From Chalara sp. BL73 (taxonomy: Eukaryota; Ascomycota; Leotiomycetes; Helotiales): 64,000 nt of DNA. The notes beneath the pieces are model-generated. The model was not told where the DNA came from and ran no database searches. It worked only from the letters and a program-made list of their open reading frames with translations. Position 1 is the first letter of the stretch; every line of letters starts with the position of its first letter. Below are positions 12,412 through 23,772 of this stretch, piece by piece. A program made the position numbers and the translations under genes. The DNA is taken from contig CAKJVC010000010.1 of the NCBI GenBank assembly GCA_918026815.1, positions 498,501 through 562,500 of the forward strand, in the 5' to 3' direction.

Positions 12412-13587
12412 TAGGATGGTCTTTTGTCACAGAGTGCTTCTCTGCAGATTATATTGGACGGCAACTTAAGGTGTCAATGCGGACTCACTAGCATCCGACA
12501 ACTGGAATAGAAGGAGCAGAGGAAGGGAGGCAACAACCTTGCACCGTGAGAATTGATCCTCGATCATAGTCATTGTAACAACGCTACTCCGGAACATATA
12601 TATATACCAACATCACCTTTCTGCTCAGATCCAAATGGGCAAATGCTTCAACTGCTGTATATGCTTTATAAGACACAATCTGACCTTCCTTTGGCATCTA
12701 GGCATTTTGTGTCTACTCCTACAGCCCGCTTCAAGTCGGTGAGACCATCCCAAAATTTTCATAATGACGAAACGCAAGATAGGGGAGATTACAAATGGGC
12801 CTTTTGCGGAGTAAACCAAACTCCCGGGCCAAATTACTCGATGCCTGAAGTCAGGAAAGCGAGCTGCACCCAGATGGAAATATTGTGGAGGGGCGGTGTT
12901 ACCGACCTTCGCGACTCAAATAGTCTCTCGCCGCCACTCTTCTGCTTCTCTGGGAAGTATGGCGTCGTCTTCCTAATGGCATAGTCAATTAATGTGCTCT
13001 TGAATGGAAGTGAAAACCATCCGGTCGCCTGCTCGCCTTTCTCTATCGATGACGTTTAATAAACACACGCTTGGACTCAAAACTTCCAAGATATGCTGGC
13101 AGGCTCTGTGCGTTGCGTTGCTTACTCTGAGATTCGATGGAGCAGAAGAGGCGCCTAACTACTCACCTCCCAGAGACAATACTGACATTATCTACAAGCG
13201 CAAAATTCCTATTCCAAATCATTTGAAGACGCTGGAAGAACAAAGCGCAGCCCTTTTTACGTATCGAATATTAGAAACACCATGAATCCAGTATCAAAAT
13301 GGTCAGGATGAGAACCTCCCCTATATCACCAGAGGCTAGAGAACCGCGGAAGGCATGCGAACAGGAATGGCCTCCAGCTAACAGAGTCAGACTGATACGG
13401 TGCGAACCAGTTGCTGCAGAAGCTCTTGCGGTACCAGCCATCATGCAGAAATCAGCATGTATCATATTCCAAGTTATCTGCTTCTCAAAGCTGTGCTGGT
13501 GTATATGCATGTTTGGTTGCTCTACGCCGATACACGGGACGGTGCCAAAGTTAAATACATTCCATACAGTTTGGTCGATCGATTATC
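12412..13587. other. Intergenic tract
   Basis: A 143-codon frame at 12553-12984 (+) begins with TTG and shows no domain, so I did not call it. Nothing else stands out before the 3' end of the aquaporin gene. Confidence 0.45.
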
Positions 13588-14980
13588 TTACACATCATAT
13601 TTCTCCTGGCGCTTCTTTCTCCTCCAATATCCACCACGAAGCAAATGCTTAAATCCCAACCACGGGGTATTGACCGGACTTTCTGGACCGGTATATATAA
13701 ATACATCATAAAAGAACCCGCCACATACGGTTCCCAAGAATGGCGCAATCATAGGAATCCAGAAATAGTATCCTCCGGCACTCCATACCTCATGGCCATA
13801 GCCCAGGATGTACGACATCAACCGCGGTCCGAAGTCTCGGGCTAAATTAATTGCGTATCCCGTTTCCCATCTGTTTATCTTCGTTTAATTTCTGTGTTTG
13901 AAACGTGCCTTTGGAAAGGGAAACTCACCCAAAACAACTTCCCAACCCAAAGATCAGGAAAAACAACGCCAAAGGAAACAACTTGCCGGCGCCGCTCTTC
14001 CCCATGGCCCCTGGATTCGAATCATCCTTCAGCGCGAAAATGACAAACATCAAGATCGTGCTTGCGATAAACTCGCTAAAAAACTGCCCAGTCTTCGTCA
14101 TGAACGCCTGCGGGTAAGTACAAAAGATTCCCGCTGTTGCTGTCGTCGACGGGGGCACCGTCCTCATTCCATGCCCTTCAAGCTGGTCAATTGGGTTGAT
14201 GTAATTTGCATAGACGACGCCTGATGCGACAAATCCGCCTAGCAGCTGCGCGGCGAAGTAGATGGGGAAGCGTCGCCAGGGCAGGCGGCGGAAGAGGCAG
14301 AAGTTCAGGGTGACGGCGGGGTTCAGGAAACCACCGCTGTCGCCGGCGACGTAGATCCCGAGCATCACGCCGAGGGCCCAGCCCCAATTTATGCTTTGAT
14401 AGCTGCCAAAGCCATCACCACCCGGCGCGGTTGTTTGCCCGGTGGATAAGAGAACTTGGGCGACGGAGCCGTTTCCGAAGAGAACCATAATGAACGTCCC
14501 AAAGAATTCTGCAAAGGGCTCACGAAAAACTGTGCGCACCGTGCTCCACATTAGGCCTGTATGCTCTTCGTGGCCGTCGAGGATTGGCGGTTCTGCTTCG
14601 AGGCCTATCTTGCTGCGGAGATGCGAGATCGTTTCTTGTCGCTCTACGGTGGCATGGGAGTCATTGGTGGATCGTCTGGGTTTTAACGTAGACAGTGTCT
14701 TTTGGGGAGAAACTGTTCTTTGAGAGGAATCGTCTGCATGTTCGATGTGGTAGGCTTCAGGAGAGCGGCTTGCTACAGGTTTGACAGTTGGACCGGCGGG
14801 GATTGCTTTTGCCTGTTTGTTCAGATGTTCATCGTATGCTTCGTCAGATTGCTGTATGGGATCATTTGGATCCTGAAGACTAGGCCCTTGCCCTTGACCT
14901 TGACCATGGTTATGATGGGGGGCAGACTCAGGGTCAAAGTCTCTGACTCTGGGAGAAGGCTCGTCTTTTGGAGATGTCAT
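13588..14980 (-). CDS. Aquaglyceroporin (MIP family), NPA/NLA type
   Basis: Exons 14980-13929 and 13870-13588 (58-bp intron) encode 444 residues. After a hydrophilic N-terminal tail of about 150 residues come the six membrane spans of the major intrinsic protein fold. The first pore loop has NPAVT (residues 220-224). The second reads GYAINLARDFGPR and becomes visible only after splicing: NLA (359-361) replaces NPA. The Asp after the Arg is typical of glycerol-conducting members. The yeast glycerol channel Fps1 also has a variant second motif (NLA), so a role in glycerol export or uptake during osmotic stress is likely. The long N-terminal tail with QGQGQG and Ser/Thr-rich stretches may be regulatory. 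The C-terminal tail is short and basic (RRKKRQEK). Substrate specificity is inferred. Confidence 0.92.
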
Positions 14981-16878
14981 TGTTGCCAGCGCTGGAATAC
15001 AATAATTAATATCGTCGAAGCATCCGTTTAGATGATAAAAATATTTTCAAGAGGTATATTCGAAAGAAAGCAAGCGATAATGCCTTGAGGTCGGACTTAT
15101 CCCCTCGCGTCAGCTTCCTCACGTAGCAAGAGACAAAATAGCAGCGTCATCGTGCCTCTCCAAGGCTCTTAAAGCGATCTCATTGAGGATTATAGAACGC
15201 CTCTCCCGGGAAATCCACCAATCCTTGTGAAGAGGCGCTGCCATTTTGAGTTGAAGGGTTGCAATGAAGAGTCTGGGGTGATATCCGAATGCCGGGGTAT
15301 GGTCCAAAGAACGCAATGGCAGGACTAGGGATTTTGACGATGACATCTTTGAGTCTTGGACCAGGGGGACAAGAGGAGCTACTGATATCTTGAAACGCTA
15401 TAGAAACGTAGCAATTGCGGCCATCTGGCTTTATTATCTTTTTTTTTGGCTTCGCGAAGAAGCAATGAGACGCCCGATTCAAAATATAAATGAACAGAAA
15501 GCTGGAGAACAGAAAATTTGGGCTGGCAAAAGGGAGGGGCGTCCGACACGTCTTCCGAGATGCCAATCATGAGATTGCGATAATGACATAATTGAAGGAG
15601 TTGGCGCGTAAGCAGTGCTAGACAGGGCCGTTACACGAACCGCGGGGCAACATGGAGCGCGGGGTAGGGCCATGGCGGTGGCTTTACCCATCCCCTAACG
15701 AAGATAAATGATTTGTCTCTCAGATCCCGAATTGGAACCATTGAGGTTCTATTATTGTCTCAAGATACATACATGTTCGATAGGTGCTCATTTGTCCCTG
15801 AGCCAGGCTCGCTTAGCGGATATCAACAACGCTGGGTACCGTAGCCATTTATTTCCCAACCCTCTGTATGCATCTATTTGAATGTAGCCAGTCCTTGATG
15901 GCCTGTAGAGTCTCAACAGGATTCTTAAGAAACAATGACCGTAGATGTGCCTCAAACATTCGCCCTTTTCCTAGGGTCCTCCCTCTTCTTTTGTAATTCC
16001 TGGATTTGGCAAATTGGAAATGAAAAGCCTCATGCAGACTTTGTGGGGAAAATAAGTAGCTGAAATATTTCAAGCATTATCGTGCACTGCGAATTTAGGA
16101 TGAAAACTGTAAATGTATTGCCTAATGTATTGCTTAATGTATTGCTTAATGTGCATGTCCTGAATAGTGCGTTTCGTATATAAATATGACAAAGATATTG
16201 TCTGGAACGCCTGTATATGGAGTATTGCTTGGTGTCGAACGGGGTGCAGCATTGATAGCGCAGGTGCTAGATAAAAGCGACACGCCGCCATTAATAGACA
16301 ATTTGCCTCTCTGGCGCTTTGGACTTCCTAACTTGCTCATTCAATGCAACGCGTGGCTCATGAAACATATGAACCAAAGCCATTATGCCACAAATTGTTG
16401 AATCATGGTCTCCCTTCGATTCATGTATAACTAAGGGCGAAAGCGACATCCCACACTTGGAATTTAACTGTGGTAGTAAGGCCGCCAGTGACAGAGCAAA
16501 GACTGAATGTCCATGCATATTCGTGTAATAATTTCTTACGTGTTTTGTTATTTCGAAACTAGTAATATGATGCTAACATTCGAGGTAAGACTGTCTTTAT
16601 GTCGAAGATTATGGACTTTATTAATTAGACAATACGTCCGATCTTGAGTATGCATATCGTCAGTTCTCGAGGCTTGTTTGACGTAAAGGATCGTACGTGT
16701 GGAATATAGGAATGCATACTTTAGCCATGAGTAGTTCTCGATGAAATCTAGTTCAATCGTTGGCCTCTCTCAGCTCAGCACGATTATAAGCACTTCGCGG
16801 GATATGGACCTTTTATCATTAATAGTTAGCACTGTTGAGAATTGTATAGTGAATACCATGGTCCACAACTCGCTTCCA
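14981..16878. other. Intergenic tract
   Basis: No supported gene. Minus-strand frames at 15180-15691 and 15849-16340 lack motifs. A 12-bp tandem repeat lies at 16112-16152. Confidence 0.45.
16112..16152. repeat. 12-bp tandem repeat, about 3.4 copies
   Basis: The unit AATGTATTGCYT repeats at 16112, 16124 and 16136, followed by a partial AATGT. Units differ by one base. It lies in non-coding DNA, so it is probably a slippage product. Confidence 0.8.
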
Positions 16879-17827
16879 TCAGTCCTTTGCATGTGAATCA
16901 TGAACCCAGTACTTACTAACTGGTCCATACATTGTTGACCTTCCCAAACTCAGTGACGCAGAAGATTCACTTGGTGAGTTCCGCTGACACAAAGTAGTGG
17001 CCTCTTTCATATTATTCTTGGCGCGGTTAAGGCATCCTTGACACGGAGTCTTTGGTTCACACTGCGTGTAATTCATTAGTGATGTGCCTTGAAGTGCATT
17101 TGCTGATGCTACTTACAGTCCTCTTGCGGGAGCGGCACTGGAAGCATGCGCCAATGTTTCTAACAGCCTCAACCTTTTTCTTCCCCTCTTCTGTAAAGGG
17201 CTTTCGAGACTTTCTTTTCACCTGAGATTCTATGTTTCCATCAAAGACACTGCAAAGCGCCTTTGGCGGGCCGCGGTATTTCCTGCTGGGACGCAAATTT
17301 TTGTCTTTTAAAGCTTTGATGTCTTGGTTAGGTGTCTTATCCTTCGTCTTACCATAACTAGGAAGAGGTGGTCTAGGAGAAGGAAGTGGATCATATTTTG
17401 CACTTTCTGGACAAGTGGGATCTTGGTTCTGAGGTGCTTGCTGTGATGACATGGTGATACTCGTTGTGCCGTGAAACTGGCCGTGACTTCCGGACGTTGG
17501 ATCAACCTTATTCGTTCCTAGGGTAAGGTCTGAGTAATCACCATACCTAAGGCTTGAGACTTGAAGTTGGTGGGTCCCTGCGTCATATTCATTACTCGAA
17601 AGTAGATGCTCCGTGTCTTCCACTGCCTCGTAGTACGTGTTATAATCCTCCGTGTACGGAAGAGGAGGTTCGAGCAGAAGGCCTCCATGGGCTGACTCGC
17701 CAGACAGATACGGTTCGTTACTGAAATATTCTGGATAAATAGTATGGTAGCCAGATGGAATGGTCTCTGGCGAATACACGTCATCCGGAAATATATGCCC
17801 GTTTCGAAAGCTTGAAGTAGTATCCAT
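16879..17827 (-). CDS. Short Zn2Cys6 protein with C-terminal zinc cluster
   Basis: Exons 17827-17117 and 17061-16879 (55-bp intron) encode 297 residues. The open frame runs three codons further up from a GTG, but the first ATG is at 17827. The zinc cluster is near the C-terminus: CFQC (228-231), a Cys opening exon 2 (238), CQGC (244-247), then a Cys at 262. The spacing is C-X2-C-X6-C-X5-C-X2-C-X14-C. The long last loop occurs in a class of fungal cluster proteins. The N-terminal 220 residues are acidic, Tyr/Ser/Pro-rich and probably disordered, followed by a basic stretch (KRKSRKPFTEEGKKK). There is no effector domain after the cluster. A GTAAGT near 16908 might be the donor of a further intron, and the candidate next exons end within 25 codons, so the C-terminus is uncertain and the gene may be truncated. 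Confidence 0.65.
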
Positions 17828-18591
17828 CGTAAGCACCTAGGTCGATGTAGTCTAAATTTACAATTAAAAAGTTCAAGGGAAACGATAAATAGAGTCAAGC
17901 TCAACATGCGTGGGTTCAAGAATCGTAACGGGAGTTAGGCATGGAGTTAGTTGTATGTCGGCCGCGTCGCCAGGCCAGGAATTATAGAAGATCTATGCGA
18001 ATCATGCGCCTTCCTAAAATAGTATTACGAATTAGGCAGAGCCCCCAAACTATAGAAATCAGCCCGTATCTTATTTACTCCATTTCGACACCAGCGACTG
18101 TGCCAAGGCGACAATTATGTGGCACAGATTTGGGGGTTCTTCTAATTGCCGGTCTACCAGTTCTAAGCATTTCTTCAGCCACAAGGTTTAGAATCTGGGG
18201 TTCGGAAGTATAAAGATGTTCCCCTATTCTAATGTACAGAGTCAGCCCTAGGGGAAGGTCAAGTCTCCAATGCATGTCGAAAGCACCTCGCATACCCCCA
18301 AGACCATACAGCCCCCTGCATTCCTCACCAATATGCACCGCTTCGTTAAAGGTACCCTACGTTTTCCAATTTTGATGTCCTCTTCGTGTATGTAATTGCC
18401 GCGAAAGCAAGTTTGCGGCGGTAATGCGTTTATTGTTTGATTGGTGGACAAACACAATGAGGCGACCTCAATTAGCTGGCTTGGTGGTACGCGAAATCTA
18501 TACACGTCTCCCTATACTCAAATGAGGGTACTTGGTGGGTACACAGCAATCAGTGGGTCGCAGGAATTGCCTGTAATGATTATTCTCCTAG

Positions 18592-18622
18592 ATATATATA
18601 CATATATACATATATACATATA
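18592..18622. repeat. CATATATA microsatellite
   Basis: CATATATA repeats from 18601, flanked by a TA run from 18592. It covers about 31 bp and is non-coding. Confidence 0.8.
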
Positions 18623-21487
18623 GTGTTGTGGGTCACGAACAAGGCAAGTATGCACGGTATGCAGCCCTAAGACTACTCGGTCAAAAATGCCACCCAGCCA
18701 AGTCTGTGTCAGGTTTTCTGTCTATCAGGATAGGCGTTATAAATTAACCTCTTTCAGAAGTATAGTCACACAAGAATGAGGTACTCGGCCATCGCCGACC
18801 GAATATTCACCGGCCTAATGACTGCAATATGGAAATTGCAGCATGTGTCCCTTGGTTGTGTGCTATCTACGAGTCATGCGGCGAGTAATGGTCGCTCGTT
18901 CTAAGTTTTAAAGATGCTGCACCTATTATTGAGATGTGCATCATTCAATCGAACTGCGACCGTGCTATACTTGGCACAGAACCAGGGAATCTGTTTAGAG
19001 GAACATTACTTGCTTGGTGTAACTCTAAGCCCCATGGTGTGATTCTGTTCCATTTTGCCGGGTCCTGTGGCTGTGATTTCAATTTCCTATATTGGCAAAT
19101 ATATTCGTGAATTCGAGATCGGTATCTCATATATGCTGATATAGACACAATTGTCACCAACCGAATATGAAACGGCGAGTCGAATGTTGTTGATCGTGGC
19201 TGTAGATAGCTGATGCGAGAGGACCAAACAGGAATTAAATCAGTTTAACGTCATGAAGGCAAATTGTAAGTAGAAGTCATCATAAGGCCAGGCCATTTTC
19301 CAAGCCGAAACCGCTCCTTGAAGTGGTAGCGGCTACCTTTGCAATCACTTTGCGATGGGAGCCTGAGACTGCCTCAGTTCGCAATACTTTTATTATACCC
19401 ACGTCCTTGATCTCAGACGTGCATGCGCATAGTCACGAGTATTGCTGCTCCACATACGGGATGATGTAGAGGATTGCAACATGAAGCATCTGACCTCAAC
19501 CAGTCCCTGGAAACATGATCGTCATGACACATGATTAGCTGATGTATGCCTAGTCTTCATGTTCTTGACACAACACGTTCAGCTTTCCCCAGCATTCATG
19601 AGGGAAGATTGCCGTTTGTAAAGTATCATAAGGTTACGGATTCTGCGAGTCAGCCTTATCCGTGATTATCACCATCCTTTATAGAGAAGACTAAGCCACA
19701 ATTAGCTCGCCTACCTGGAAGCTGGAGCCACGTGTAGCATAGATCTATAGTGGCCTCCACCATCGAAGCTCGGGCCGCTTGAACATCCTCACCGATCCAT
19801 GCATGTCAGCTCGTGAATAACTCCAAAATAGGAAAAGTCGTGGGGGAGGCGTTGGAAAGCAGACCAACATTCTGGATGTCGCAGGTCATTAGTTGCCCGG
19901 CCTGCTATGCTGTCTCATATACGAGATAAGAATGCTGTCATGGAAGTGACAAGGGGCTCGTATCGTCGAGCAGCCACTAGGATGATCTCGCGCGGAGGGT
20001 GCTGTTCTCACTAAGCCTCAAAGCCGTGGTAGTCATGTAAGCTCAATTTTACAGGAACATGTCTGAAAAAAGTCGATGCATCTGGCTATTTCTGCATGGT
20101 AGCATAGAAACCCCACCCGGAATGGTCAGCATGACCCGATCCATGCGAATAGACGAGGCATGCATCTCATAGGGCTGAAACCTAAGGCTTTATCCTGGTT
20201 AGATGCATGAACACGGCGAGGACGGGTAAATTGTAGGTGTTGGGGCTTTTTGCGCGCCAAGTCCGATATTTAAAGTAAATATTGCGCGACGCACATCCAA
20301 TTCAGCTCAAGGTTGTGTTGGAGAAGATTGCCCAAGGCTGTATGATGAGAACTGTATATCACCCCACGCTGATGAATAGAGAAGCATATTGACTAAGTTT
20401 GCTCCGCTCGCTGCTTCTGAGATGGCAGATGAAACCCGGTGGGGGGGTTCTTCCAAGGCTCGATTCTCTAGACTTAGAGCGGCACTCAAGACGATACAGA
20501 CTGAGGGGATCAGATGAATATTTCTAGATCAGGAAAGACTCTGGCGAAATATTCATCCGAATATTTGGAATTGTAAAATGTCACGAGCCTCAGAAAATGC
20601 CTCATAGCTTGATTGGCGAATGGTCAAAAATTTGTAAGTCGGCGATTATCTAATATGAAGAATTGGGGCGTGGGGCGGAGTGGCCCATAGAGAGTAAAAT
20701 AGTGTGTATAGACATCATATGGAGCGGAAGCACAAGCTTGAGGAAACCAACGTTGATTGGCAGGGGAAAAAAAATCGGAATACAGCTGATAGAGAAGACC
20801 AATACTGGAAGGCTCCTTCACCATACAGCTATGAACCATGAACGGAGGTTGACTATGTTTTGCACTCTTAAGCCTGCTTCACCCGGTCACCATATTCTTA
20901 ATGCTCCTCGATCTTTTTGGCTTAAATCAACCAGGTCTTGTACTCCTGCAGCATTCTGTTACAGCCTGAAATAAATATTCGCTTTCCGTGCCCATAACCT
21001 TGAATCTAGAGATCATGTTCTGAATTATTACAGTATAAGATTGAGAGCAGGTTCGGAAGGCTGAGATTATCAGCGAAGCCATTTCTTTCCCGCAGAAAAA
21101 CCCAGATAAGTTTTCCACCTAGTTTTCAGTCGACTTGGCCAAGCATATCGCGCTGCTCTAAAGGCAATGAAGCATATTGTATTGCGAATTATTTGCGTGT
21201 CCTATCTGTTTCAGGATTAGCAAAATCTCTAGCAGCCAGAAGACCAACATCATGAGTCGCGACTTATTGTGGTAACTTGTTGTTCAACTCCACCCACCTG
21301 CTCACATACTTTAATCCATGGAGCCAGGTCTCTAGGTAATATTTCAGAGTTCCAGGTCGAAGGATTATTCATATTGTTTCAGATAGGAGTAAGTGCGTTC
21401 GTCTTATCATTGTTCTTAATCTGTAGCTTGTAAGCAAATTGCGAATAGGGATAGGTTGCTCATCGCATTTCCCAAAAGTCTACATAG

Positions 21488-21976
21488 ATGGACGGTAACT
21501 ACATCTTTATGCTTATGTATATATCCGAGTGCTTCTGTCTGAAGATATGCTTATTCTTTTTCGGTCCCATACATATCATCAGAATTGGAAGTGTAGCAAA
21601 TAAGACGCTATGGGTATGATAGGAGGCTTCGAAGGTGGAGGCAATGCTCAATGGACTCTCTTGCATAAGCCTGGTAGTCTTTATACCTGCGAGACATTGG
21701 GCACAGTCGAGTGAAGGTTGGGAGGCTAGAATTTCGAGATTGGGATCGTTTGTAATCGGCACATCGATCGCGGTCCTTCTTGATTGGCAGACAGCTTTGA
21801 TCCCGATCTATGTGCGGAATTCGTGTCGTGACAATTATCCAAAGAGAGCTGGATTTGAGATTCTACCATATGCCAATGCTATGAGGTTCGGTAGTAACTG
21901 CCGAAATTGCTCTTGTGTATGCTTCAACTCAATGTTCATCGTTCTGAACAGTGTGACTTATGGAAGGATGATGTAA
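21488..21976 (+). pseudogene. Possible relic of a multi-span (rhodopsin/Pth11-like) membrane protein
   Basis: A short ATG frame (from about 21488) has a very hydrophobic segment (KICLFFFGPIHIIRIG). It ends at GTATGA, a possible donor. A second plus frame to 21976 has a hydrophobic segment ending in LLDWQTALIPIYV and then NYPKRAGFEI. This order, a span ending in a W-x-A-L-x-P-like motif followed by a basic loop, recalls fungal rhodopsin-domain proteins. The rest of the family pattern is missing, and no full gene can be assembled. This may be chance. The overlapping minus-strand frame starts at GTG and is less convincing. Confidence 0.2.
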
Positions 21977-22154
21977 CATCTTGTCTGAGTTACCTCACCT
22001 GAATTTGCACTACGATAGAAAGACACACTGCTTTTCTGATAGAATGGTAATGAGAAGACATACTATTTCTGTGTTTTGCTGTAGGTATTAAGATGTGTGA
22101 GAGAGGTTGAGGTAGACCATAATTTGAAGCTCACCAAATTATCTTGGCAGATAT

Positions 22155-22160
22155 CACGTG
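22155..22160. promoter_or_regulatory. CACGTG palindrome upstream of the PPTase gene
   Basis: A perfect E-box-type hexamer lies 74 bp upstream of the ATG at 22234. It is a known binding core of fungal bHLH factors. Function here is inference. Confidence 0.3.
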
Positions 22161-22233
22161 TCATTACATAGTCTGAGTGCCGGGCCGGTCCGCTGTATAA
22201 CCCGAGTCGCGGGCTTACGCCAACGTCGACGCC

Positions 22234-23401
22234 ATGAGTCGACTTCTTCTTCACACCTCATCACAGGCTGCAGATGAATCTGCTATTGCAAATATGGCTA
22301 GCCCAAAGTTAGTACAATGGATCTTGGACACACGGTTTCTCTGGCCCGTTCCAAAAGGGAGTCCCAAGGAAGAAGTGGCACAGCTCAAGGCTGTGGTAAG
22401 CACACAAGCTGTCCCTTCACGACACAATCTAAAATAGCATACAGGCATCAAAAGACTTGTCATATCTCACGCCCAGTGAACAGACATCGGTACTGAAATA
22501 TTATCATGTCAAGGACGCCAAGATGGCGCTTGCTTCGCATCTACTGAAGCATTTGGTCATCACTAAGTATTGCGGTGTCCCGTGGGCAGAATCGAAGGTA
22601 ACAAGGGACAAAAATGGCAAACCTTATTTCGCTCCGGCTGGTGATTCATCTGAGGATAACCACATAGAATTCAATGTTAGTCATCAAGCAGGGATTGTGA
22701 GCCTGATCGCGGTTGTGGGAAGAAAAGGAGTGAACGTTGGCACGGATGTCGTTTGCGTGAATGAAAGGGAAAGTCATGATTATAACTACATAGGCAAGGA
22801 GGGATTCTTTGCTTGGGTTGACATACACGCCGACGTATTTGCAGATAGTGAAGTCCAATCGATGAAAGTCGGAAGTGTTGCAAATTTTAGTCTTCGTGCT
22901 GGCGCTCTTGAAGGTTTAGAGGAGAGCAAAATGGAACCTCTGTCTAAATGCCAATGGCGGAATCAAGAGCTTCAAGTTGAGCTAGGTGACAAAGAAGTCG
23001 TGGTGAACAGCAATTTGATCATTGATGCAAAGCTAAGAGGCTTTTACGCCATGTGGTGCCTGAGAGAAGCATATGTCAAGATGACAGGCGAAGCATTGTT
23101 GGCGCCCTGGCTAAAGGAGCTGGAAATATTCGGTTTCAAGGCACCATCTGCACCGAGAATCCGGCCGAGTGACGACTCATTGGAGGAAGGGGATATCTGT
23201 GCAAGCTTTAACATTAGGTTCAAGGGGGATCCAGTGCTAAACGTCAGAATGGAGCTCTCAGCACTTGGTGAGAACTATATGGTCGGTGGTGCAGTAAGGG
23301 TAAATGAAGGAATTGACGGATCAGAATTGAAGCTAGGAAAATGGACAGAATTGAATCTCGAAGCAGATATTCTGGCTTTCGGAGGTCCAATTTCTGGATG
23401 A
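22234..23401 (+). CDS. npgA: Sfp-type 4'-phosphopantetheinyl transferase (NpgA/CfwA-like)
   Basis: Exons 22234-22395 and 22445-23401 (49-bp intron) encode 372 residues; an in-frame ATG at 22294 (MASPKLVQW) could be the true start. The enzyme transfers phosphopantetheine from CoA to the serine of carrier proteins and so activates PKS, NRPS and the alpha-aminoadipate reductase of lysine synthesis. Visible motifs are FNVSHQAG (130-137), VGTDVV (153-158, metal-binding Asp) and MWCLREAYVKMTGEALLAPW (from 257). The usual WxxKEA reads WCLREA, a conservative Lys to Arg change. The N-terminal WILDTRFLWP and YYHVKDAKMALASHLLKH blocks also match the NpgA group. One such broad enzyme usually serves the whole fungal cytosol, so no local cluster is needed. 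Confidence 0.93.
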
Positions 23402-23772
23402 CAAACTCAAAAGGCATCATTATCAACACAGATTCTGACATGCATTGAAGAATATTTGAATTTCCATGAAATATTTCTCAATGTATTCGCCATAGTGCAT
23501 TCAAGATGCTGGCTAAGGATAGAAGACATTTGCTTCAAAGTCGAATTACGGCTCGATCTTCATTGATTCACACTTAATTGTTCACAGAAAACAGACGTGC
23601 TGTATAGAACAAAAAACATATTGGGTATTATTGAGCGATAAACTAAGTAAATGCATCTATCACAGCAGAAATTACAAGCACATGCTCTTATATCTCATGA
23701 GCGCTGACCGTATTAAGCATATACAATTATAATCTCCTTACTTCTTCATTATTTCTCTGCGACTGAGGGAAA

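Larger units (their letters stand above)
17828..22233. other. 4.4-kb gene-poor tract
   Basis: No complete gene could be built. There is an 8-bp AT-rich microsatellite at 18592-18622 and a possible relic of an integral membrane protein at 21488-21976. All other frames are short and without motifs. Confidence 0.45.

Noticed and set aside
12553..12984. 143-codon plus-strand ORF
   Set aside because: Starts at TTG, no motif, no plausible splice partners.
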